Below, in pieces: positions 58,029 to 64,000 of a DNA stretch of 64,000 bases. The first letter of the stretch is position 1, and each line of letters begins with the position of its first letter. The position numbers and the translations under genes are program-made. The notes beneath the pieces are model-generated. The model was not told the origin of the DNA. It searched no databases and saw only the letters and a list, made by a program, of their open reading frames with translations. Source of the stretch: an uncultured Clostridia bacterium (lineage in GTDB: Bacteria; Bacillota; Clostridia; TANB77; CAG-508); the NCBI GenBank assembly GCA_944386325.1, contig CALXAP010000007.1, forward strand, positions 1-64,000, in the 5' to 3' direction.

Positions 58029-58200
58029 TTTGGAGTATCCAAGCCATAAGTTGGAATTAAAAATTTGGAGTATCCAAGCCATAAGTTGGAATTAAAAATT
58101 TGGAGTATCCAAGCCATAAGTTGGAATTAAAAATTTGGAGTATCCAAGCCATAAGTTGGAATTAAAAAATTATGCGGGGTGCAGAAAATGTACTTCGCAC
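58029..58200 (+). ncRNA. toxI: ToxI-like antitoxin RNA: four 35-nt tandem repeats
   Basis: Four direct copies at 58031, 58066, 58101 and 58136, period exactly 35. Each carries TTGGAGTATCCAAGCCATAA then GTTGGAATTAAAAA. Type III antitoxins are RNAs of tandem 30-40-nt pseudoknots cut from each other by the toxin in A-rich sites; GGAGTATCC can pair locally and AATTAAAAA is a fitting cleavage zone. A hairpin with GTGC and GCAC ends and TTTTTAC (58178-58206) follows, placed as the attenuating terminator between antitoxin and toxin. Promoter, repeats, terminator and toxin are in the canonical order. Confidence 0.85.
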
Positions 58201-58221
58201 TTTTTACATTTAAGGAGGAAT

Positions 58222-58713
58222 ATGAAAAGATTACATTTTTATAATATAAAAGATGAATATATAAAATATTTATATCAATTTGATAATAAAGTTCCATTTA
58301 ATAAAGAGTGCAAAAGACCATATATTGGAATAGTTCTAGATATAAATGAAAATACATATTTTGCACCAATGTTTTCTCCAAAAAAGCAACATATGAAGTA
58401 TAAGTCTAATGTTACATATGTAAAAATAGAAAAAAATTTAGGAATTATAAAATTAAATAATATGATACCAGTTAATAAAAAAGATTTATTTTATATAGAT
58501 TTTAATAATATAAAGAATGAAAAATATAAAAATTTATTAATTCAGCAAAATAGCTATATACAAATAAATTCGGATAGGATAAGAAAAAATGCAGATAAAT
58601 TATACAAGTTTGTTACAGTAGATAAACAAGATTTTTTTCTAAATATATGTTGTGATTTTAAGAAATTAGAAGAAAAATGTAGGGAATATGAAAAGAAAAA
58701 TAGGAGCAATTAA
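58222..58713 (+). CDS. toxN: ToxN/AbiQ-family type III endoribonuclease toxin
   Basis: A 163-residue RNase toxin. It opens LHFYNIKDEYIKYLYQFDNKVPFN, then RPYIGIVLDINENTYFAPMFSPKKQH, with the conserved active-site S-P-K-K at 52-55, and GIIKLNNMIPV, the ToxN/AbiQ core. ToxN cuts mRNA and its own ToxI precursor; the system aborts phage infection or stabilises DNA. The ATG follows AAGGAGG. The open frame extends upstream through the repeats, but that part is the antitoxin array and is not translated. The stop overlaps a bidirectional terminator. Confidence 0.9.
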   Translation: MKRLHFYNIKDEYIKYLYQFDNKVPFNKECKRPYIGIVLDINENTYFAPMFSPKKQHMKYKSNVTYVKIEKNLGIIKLNNMIPVNKKDLFYIDFNNIKNEKYKNLLIQQNSYIQINSDRIRKNADKLYKFVTVDKQDFFLNICCDFKKLEEKCREYEKKNRSN

Positions 58714-58725
58714 GCTCCTATTTTT
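58696..58725. terminator. Bidirectional terminator after toxN
   Basis: AAAAATAGGAGC, loop AATTAA (with the toxN stop), GCTCCTATTTTT. The minus-strand orphan gene ends 5 bp away. Confidence 0.9.
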
Positions 58726-58729
58726 GGAT

Positions 58730-59197
58730 TTATCTATAAATTTCAACATATTGTTTAAATCTATAGATTGCAACTTTTAAGTCTACTTCTGCTGCAGATA
58801 AAACATAAAGTTGTTTTACTGCCTTAGAATATATCAAAGGTATCTTTTCAACAGGATTATCCTGTAAAAGATATTTAATTTTCTCACCATACGTAAACTG
58901 CCGTGGTGACAGTATGTGAAAAATATGGTTTTTAACAGAAGATAATGGAATATCAACATTTGGAATTTTGATATCATTATTAAATTCCTTCAAGACATAA
59001 ATAACATCACTTTTAACTCCTTGAACTATTTTAAGCTCAGTCTCCAGTTCATTTATATATTCTTCTGGATTTGTTAATGCCCGATCTTCTTTGTATGAAG
59101 ATGAAGCATCCGGTGAACCGTACATCAAGTCATCAAGAGCTTGAACATGTTGAGCTACATGTCTTGTTGTGTGATAATTCCTATAAGTTAGTGTCAT
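58730..59197 (-). CDS. Orphan cassette protein 5, unknown function
   Basis: A 155-residue, mostly helical protein (MTLTYRNYHTTRHVAQHVQALDDLMYG...), His-rich at the start, not recognised. AGGAGG is eight bases before the ATG. The promoter is TTGACT-N17-TATAAT on the minus strand. Composition is much less A/T-biased than the genome (GCATCC, GCCCGA, CCGTGG-type stretches), pointing to transfer. Terminator, gene, promoter and hairpin element follow the same plan as the other orphan cassettes; the start lies 128 bp from the element at 59325. Proximity to the toxIN locus could mean a shared defence islet. Confidence 0.65.
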   Translation of the reverse strand: MTLTYRNYHTTRHVAQHVQALDDLMYGSPDASSSYKEDRALTNPEEYINELETELKIVQGVKSDVIYVLKEFNNDIKIPNVDIPLSSVKNHIFHILSPRQFTYGEKIKYLLQDNPVEKIPLIYSKAVKQLYVLSAAEVDLKVAIYRFKQYVEIYR

Positions 59198-59324
59198 TTT
59201 TAAATCCTCCTAAATGTATATAATATATGTCAATGACGAAAATTATTATAAGATAAAGATGAACAAAAGTCAATACATTATGTAAAAAAAAATTTGCCAT
59301 AATATATTACAATTCACAGCATGC

Positions 59325-59525
59325 GATTTTGAAATAATAATATCGAATAAATTTTTCGGCTCAATACGATATTTAAGAATTTGTAATATAATTTAATGAG
59401 CCTCTTTCATTCAGGCTCAAAATCAAAGATTTTGCCCATGAACATTCCTCATTAAATTATATAACAAATTCTATAAACATCTCCAATCGCATTCAAAATT
59501 TATTCAATATTATTATATCAAAATC
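59325..59525. mobile_element. 201-bp hairpin element, full copy
   Basis: From GATTTTGAAATAATAATAT to TATTATTATATCAAAATC. The left flank TTACAATTCACAGCATGC is the conserved outer flank. Confidence 0.87.
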
Positions 59526-59564
59526 TATAAACTATAATATAAAAAATAAATAGAACAACTGTAG

Positions 59565-59583
59565 GGGCGAACAGTGTTCGCCC
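59565..59583. repeat. GGGCGAACA palindrome copy 12
   Basis: Perfect GGGCGAACAGTGTTCGCCC, with CTGTAG on the left and GCACTACAGAG on the right, 39 bp after the hairpin element. Confidence 0.9.
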
Positions 59584-59727
59584 GCACTACAGAGTTATTT
59601 CTCTAAAATCAGACATATAAATTTTAGCTGTAAATAGTAATTCTTATTTCAAAATCTTTATATTATTCAATATTAACTCAGTATTATATTATTATGATAC
59701 TTACTGCAAGTTGTACACGCTTTATTT

Positions 59728-59755
59728 CCCTAATATCTTAGGGGATTTTTTTAAT
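59728..59755 (+). terminator. Terminator-like hairpin in the gap
   Basis: CCCTAA, loop TATC, TTAGGG, then GATTTTTTT. No gene precedes it on plus; it could end a small RNA or stop read-through. Confidence 0.65.
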
Positions 59756-59855
59756 ATAATAGTAAAAATGTAATAAAAAAATAATATTATATTAGAAGAT
59801 ATAATATCCGCAAGATATATGATGTGAACATATAAATTCCTAAACAACTCATATA

Positions 59856-59883
59856 TTGACTTTATTGTATAAAAACTTACAAT
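59856..59883 (+). promoter_or_regulatory. Possible promoter upstream of the microsatellite ORF
   Basis: TTGACT, 16-nt spacer, TACAAT. It would start transcription near 59890, before the short ORF and the surface-protein gene. Confidence 0.45.
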
Positions 59884-59953
59884 ATATAGTATATAAGTAT
59901 AAATTATTGTAGAAATAAATAAAAATAAAAGTTATATTATAGGGGATATTAAG

Positions 59954-60034
59954 ATGCAAATAATAAGGAGTAGCTGTAAGTCTTGTGGCTGTACACACAC
60001 ACACACACACACACACACGGGTATAATTTTATAA
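59954..60034 (+). CDS. Short ORF carrying an (AC)13 microsatellite
   Basis: AGGGG stands 8 nt before an ATG. The 26-codon frame reads MQIIRSSCKSCGC and then four or five Thr-His pairs from the (AC)13 tract, and ends in GIIL. A gain or loss of one AC unit would switch the end to another frame (GYNFIKINGVMLY...). It lies 160 bp before the large surface-protein gene. It may be a phase-variable leader peptide or a chance ORF; no homologue is recognised. Confidence 0.4.
   Translation: MQIIRSSCKSCGCTHTHTHTHTGIIL
59993..60018. repeat. (AC)13 microsatellite
   Basis: Thirteen uninterrupted AC dinucleotides, unique in the window and unusual in a bacterium of this base composition. Such tracts slip during replication. 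Confidence 0.9.
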
Positions 60035-60193
60035 AAATAAATGGAGTTATGCTATATTCTAATAGAATAGGCTTTATTAATAATGTAAAAAAATGAAAAA
60101 ACAACAGGTTAAATTTAAGAGAAATAAACGGATATTTATTTTAGATTTGATCTGTTATTTTACACTTAAGAAATAAATTTATAGGAGACAAAT

Positions 60194-63100
60194 ATGAAAA
60201 ATGTAAGTAATTTATCAAATAATTTGTTAAATAAGTTTATAGCAATAATATTAGTTTTTATTATTGTATTTTCACATGCATATATTCTATTAAATAATAG
60301 CATTTCTCTTGCAAAAGAAATATCTGATATAGAAAATATAAAAATATCTATTAATCAAGAATTAACAAAGCATGTTGGAATGATTTATGAAGATGATACA
60401 AATGGAATTCTAGTACAAACTAAAATTAAAATGAGTATTGAAGATTTTAATAAATATAAAGATGACATTGTAGTAGAAAATACAAAAATAAATATTCCAA
60501 TACCAAAGTATTTAGAAACTAATTTCAACAATATAAGTGTATCAACTGTGGATACAGGGCTTGCAAATGGAGATATTTATGGAGAAAAATTCACAAAAAA
60601 TAATTGGAAAATAGAAAATAATGAAATTATTATAACAATAGATAATGATACAAAAGCTAAAATGGAAGAAAATAATGAATTTTATATAAGCTATTATTAT
60701 GGACAAGATGCATATGAAAAATATGCAGATATGATTAGAAAAGGAGAATATATAGATTATACTCAAAGTGTTAATGTAGAAATTAAAATATTAAATGAAG
60801 AAAAAGAGTATGTATTAAAAAGTAATTATGAAAGTACTATGAATACAGAAAATGTACAAACAGAGCAAATTACTTCTGAAATTAGTGCAGATAATATTAA
60901 TATTAACAAAGGAAAGATGTATGCTAATTTTAATAATGAAATGCCGATATACAAAACAGAGTACAGCTTTGATACATTAGTAAATATTAATTATGTAAAA
61001 AATATATTAAAAGTAGAAATTCAAGATTCATATGAGAGTTTTATAAAAGATGAAGAATTTTATGTATTACAAGAAAATGAAACAAGATATAAAACTACAA
61101 AAATAAATAAAAATAATTTTATAAATATATTTGGAGAAGATGGATATTTAAAAATATATAAATCAACTGGGGAATTATTATATACAATAGATAAAAATTA
61201 TGCTGATGAAAATGGATTTTATATAATAAATTATAATAGTGATTATTCTAATTTAAAATTAGAATTTAGTAAACCTGTAAATGAAGGAATAATAAAAATA
61301 CAAAGTGAAAAAGAATTTACAGGACAGATATCTTTATATAAGCAAGATATACAAAGGTATAATATTTTTCAAATAAAAACAGATACAAAATCTTATATTA
61401 ATACATTAGATGAAATACATCAAAGTAGTAATTTATTAAATATGAATTTAACAGAGACTTTGTCAAAAGCTACAATGAGTTTAAGTAACAACAAATTATC
61501 AACAATATTAGAAAGTAATAATTTAGACTTAAAAATAGAATTAAATAATAGTAATTATAGTTCAGATTTATGGACAGATCCATCATTTATTATTGAATTC
61601 CCAGAGGAGATAGAAGATATAGAAGTAAAAAAATCAGATGTTTTATATGATGGTGGACTTGAGATATTATCTATACAAAAGATAAATATTAATAATAAAT
61701 TAGGACTAAAAATAAATATGTCAGGAATGCAAAAAGAATTTATATCAGAAACAATAACAAAAGGAACAACTATAATATTAAATATAGATATAAAATTAAA
61801 AGAATTAATTGTTGCTAAAAAAGATAATATTATAAATCTATATTATCAAAATATGAATGCAATACAATATGAAAATAAAACAAATTTAGTTATAGATAAT
61901 GTAGAATATGAACTTGGTTTAACAACAAATACTGTAGATTACATTTCACCAATGGAAATGCAATTAGTACAAAAAATAAGTAATTATAATGGAGAAGATA
62001 GTGTTATATCTATAGGAAGTGAAGAAAAATTAGGCAATTTAGAAATACTTACAGATTCAAAAATAGCAAATATAGATTTAACTATATTAAACAATACAGG
62101 AAATGAATGTAGTAATGTAAAAGCTATAGGAAGAATTCCTTTTAAAGATAATAAAGATGTTATAACAAATGAATTATTAGGTAGTACAGTAAATACTACA
62201 TTAGAAAATTTAATAACAATAAAAGATGATATTAGTAAATCTAATATAACAATATATTATTCAGAAAATCCAGAAGCAACAACAGATTTAAATCTAGAGC
62301 AAAATGGTTGGAAAACTGAAATTACACAAAAAGATAAAATAAAATCATTTTTAATATATATAGAAAATATGAAAAATGGAGAAATGCTTAATTTTAGTTA
62401 TACAATTCAAATACCAGAACAATTAGAACATGGTGAATATTTATATCCTAGTTTTGGAGTATATTTTAATAATATAACACAAGAAGGAGAAGTTGAGGAG
62501 AGTGCAAGTACTGAAAAAATAGGATTAACAACAGGAATTGGTGCAAGATTAAAATTAGAATTAAGTGCAAATGTAGAAAATAATGGAGAAGTAAATGAAG
62601 GAGAAAAAATAAAATATCATATAAATGTACAAAATACAGGATCAGTTGTGGCAAATGATGTTGTAATAACAAATCCTGTACCAAAAGGAACAACATTTAT
62701 TCAAGAAGAAACAACAAAAAATCCAATAGAAACAATAAATCAATATGTGTATTATGAAAATGCAAATGAATTAAAATGGGAAATAGGAAGTATAGAAATA
62801 GGAAAAAGTATAGATTTAGAATTTGAAGTTTTAGTAGATAAATTGCCTACAATATTAGAGTATTACGGAATGGAAGATGGATTTACAAGTGAAAATGGAA
62901 AATACTACATGATTAATGCTGAGGGAAATCAAACATATAAAGAAGAAATAACAAGTATTCCAGATATTTATATAGAAAATAAATTCTATGTAGAAAGTAG
63001 TAATATATCAAAAAGTATAGAGTCAAACATATGGAAAAACAAAGTAAACTTAACATATATAACAATAAAAGAAGAATCATCAGTAGATAAAACAATGTAT

Positions 63101-64000
63101 ATAGCAGAAAATCAAGAATTTGAATATATTATATTATTACATAATAATGCAGATATAGAGTTAAATAATATATTAGTAGAAAAAGAAATTCCAGATGGAG
63201 TTATATATAAAGAATGTGAAATTATAGGAAAGGATATACAAGCACAGTATGATGAAACAAGTAAAAAACTAATTATTAATTTAGATAAATTAACAGGAGA
63301 AGAAACAGCTCAAATAAAAGTAAAAGTACAAGCTGACAAATTAAATGAAAATGAATATAAAAAAGAAATTGTAACAAAAACAAATGCAATATTAGAAGGA
63401 AGCAAAACTAGTAGTTCAAATGAAGTAATAAATTATATAGGAAAACCAAATATTGAATATAGTTTTACATGTAATATTCCAGATAGATATGTTTATGAGC
63501 AAGATATATTAAATTATAAAATTAACATAAACAATAAATCAGATATTACAGCAAATAAATTTACAGTAGTATTTAAATTGCCTGAAAATTCTAGTTTTGT
63601 AAGTGGAAAATATATAGAGAATAATCAAGAATATACTATAGTTTATGATGAAAGTGGAGAAATAAAAGTAGAAACTAATTTAAAAGGAGAATTAATATTA
63701 GATATAAATTTAAAAGTAGAAAAATTAGAAGATAATTTAACAGAAAAAGAAGTATCAAGCGAGGGAATAATATATGCAAATAATTACGAAGAAACTTTAA
63801 TAGGAAATATAAAACATACAATACTAAAGAAAAGCAATAGTCAAGGAGGAGATACAGCACAAGATGGAACAACAGTATATAGAATAAAAGGAACAGCATG
63901 GTTAGATGATAACAAAGATGGACAAAGACAAGAAAATGAAAAATTATTACCAAATATAAAAGTAGTTTTGTTAGATGAAAAAGGACAAACTGTAAAAGAT
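60194..64000 (+). CDS. Large secreted surface protein with DUF11 and SdrD_B-like domains (partial)
   Basis: The frame is open from the ATG to the window edge: 1269 codons without a stop, continuing beyond. A signal peptide (MKNVSNLSNNLLNKFIAIIL, core 15-33) is followed by a Lys/Asn/Glu-rich ectodomain. From about residue 784 there is a DUF11-type repeat (ENNGEVNEGEKIKYHINVQN, then VANDVVITNPVPKGTTF), with related repeats at about 975-1070 (NQEFEYIILLHNNADIELNN). At about 1229 an SdrD_B/Cna-B-like domain begins (GTAWLDDNKDGQRQENE). Such proteins are wall- or S-layer-associated adhesins. SD AGGAG, 6-nt spacing. The anchor at the C-terminus is outside the window. Confidence 0.88.
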   Translation, partial: MKNVSNLSNNLLNKFIAIILVFIIVFSHAYILLNNSISLAKEISDIENIKISINQELTKHVGMIYEDDTNGILVQTKIKMSIEDFNKYKDDIVVENTKINIPIPKYLETNFNNISVSTVDTGLANGDIYGEKFTKNNWKIENNEIIITIDNDTKAKMEENNEFYISYYYGQDAYEKYADMIRKGEYIDYTQSVNVEIKILNEEKEYVLKSNYESTMNTENVQTEQITSEISADNININKGKMYANFNNEMPIYKTEYSFDTLVNINYVKNILKVEIQDSYESFIKDEEFYVLQENETRYKTTKINKNNFINIFGEDGYLKIYKSTGELLYTIDKNYADENGFYIINYNSDYSNLKLEFSKPVNEGIIKIQSEKEFTGQISLYKQDIQRYNIFQIKTDTKSYINTLDEIHQSSNLLNMNLTETLSKATMSLSNNKLSTILESNNLDLKIELNNSNYSSDLWTDPSFIIEFPEEIEDIEVKKSDVLYDGGLEILSIQKININNKLGLKINMSGMQKEFISETITKGTTIILNIDIKLKELIVAKKDNIINLYYQNMNAIQYENKTNLVIDNVEYELGLTTNTVDYISPMEMQLVQKISNYNGEDSVISIGSEEKLGNLEILTDSKIANIDLTILNNTGNECSNVKAIGRIPFKDNKDVITNELLGSTVNTTLENLITIKDDISKSNITIYYSENPEATTDLNLEQNGWKTEITQKDKIKSFLIYIENMKNGEMLNFSYTIQIPEQLEHGEYLYPSFGVYFNNITQEGEVEESASTEKIGLTTGIGARLKLELSANVENNGEVNEGEKIKYHINVQNTGSVVANDVVITNPVPKGTTFIQEETTKNPIETINQYVYYENANELKWEIGSIEIGKSIDLEFEVLVDKLPTILEYYGMEDGFTSENGKYYMINAEGNQTYKEEITSIPDIYIENKFYVESSNISKSIESNIWKNKVNLTYITIKEESSVDKTMYIAENQEFEYIILLHNNADIELNNILVEKEIPDGVIYKECEIIGKDIQAQYDETSKKLIINLDKLTGEETAQIKVKVQADKLNENEYKKEIVTKTNAILEGSKTSSSNEVINYIGKPNIEYSFTCNIPDRYVYEQDILNYKININNKSDITANKFTVVFKLPENSSFVSGKYIENNQEYTIVYDESGEIKVETNLKGELILDINLKVEKLEDNLTEKEVSSEGIIYANNYEETLIGNIKHTILKKSNSQGGDTAQDGTTVYRIKGTAWLDDNKDGQRQENEKLLPNIKVVLLDEKGQTVKD

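Noticed and set aside
58029-58170. CRISPR array from the 35-nt repeats
   Set aside because: Repeats are directly adjacent with no spacers, no cas genes are nearby, and a ToxN-type toxin follows; a type III antitoxin array explains it better.
58135-58221. N-terminal extension of the toxin starting inside the repeats
   Set aside because: The extension translates the repeat sequence, lacks an SD, and the ATG at 58222 has AAGGAGG at correct spacing and begins the family's typical N-terminus.
62466-62696. Minus-strand ORFs opposite the surface-protein gene (60542-60766, 62466-62696, 62913-63095, 63675-63953)
   Set aside because: Leu/Phe-rich antisense translations of an Asn/Lys/Glu-rich gene; the plus-strand frame is open for 1269 codons with a signal peptide and SD.

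Overview
This window is the replication-origin region of a very AT-rich, low-GC Gram-positive chromosome, most likely an uncultured or gut-type member of the Clostridia. The taxon is inferred from gene order and family content (dnaA-dnaN-recF-remB-gyrB running one way, rpmH-rnpA-yidD-yidC-jag-mnmE-mnmG-rsmG-parA-parB running the other), from strong Shine-Dalgarno (SD) sites, and from a single-module NRPS with a reductive release domain of the kind known from gut clostridia. No database search was possible.

Layout. 1-435: tandem and dispersed repeats. 435-3886: HipA-like kinase and gyrA (- strand). 4178-8446: four-gene operon holding a VirB4-type ATPase and a CpaE/MinD-like ATPase, placed between gyrA and gyrB. 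8750-10194: GNAT acetyltransferase and a degenerate M14 carboxypeptidase. 10707-16787: gyrB, remB, recF, dnaN, dnaA. 15132-17114: bipartite oriC with DnaA boxes on both sides of dnaA. 17115-26966: rightward ribosomal, membrane-insertion, tRNA-modification and segregation genes. 27899-30070: group II intron whose maturase gene is broken by a 225-bp element with IS21-like ends, followed by two tRNA-Ser genes. 31392-37978: membrane-anchored protein, patatin, L-lactate dehydrogenase, TrpRS with a probable Fe-S motif, and ObgE. 38036-42329: accessory islet with orphan genes, a DUF4143 ATPase plus a decayed copy of it, and a HEPN/MNT toxin-antitoxin pair. 42625-46545: YhaO/YhaN-like nuclease-ATPase pair and CorA. 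46648-49608: ABC transporter between direct repeats. 49841-57453: frameshifted CapA-like gene, orphan histidine kinase, and a C-A-T-R NRPS whose A-domain code reads as threonine. 57966-58713: type III toxin-antitoxin locus (35-nt tandem RNA repeats plus a ToxN-like RNase). 59954-64000: an (AC)13 microsatellite in a short ORF, then a very large secreted surface protein that runs off the right edge.

Two repeat families tie the accessory parts together: a 201-bp long-hairpin element with terminal inverted repeats (13 full, partial or collapsed copies) and a 19-bp palindrome (GGGCGAACAGTGTTCGCCC, 12 copies), usually found together as one composite unit. At four loci the same order recurs: bidirectional terminator, short minus-strand orphan gene, sigma-A-type promoter, then the 201-bp element 126-132 bp from the start codon. 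This recurrent cassette layout is the most unusual structure I found. Other candidates for follow-up are the relaxase-less VirB4/CpaE operon, the threonine-type reductive NRPS and the ToxIN-like locus.
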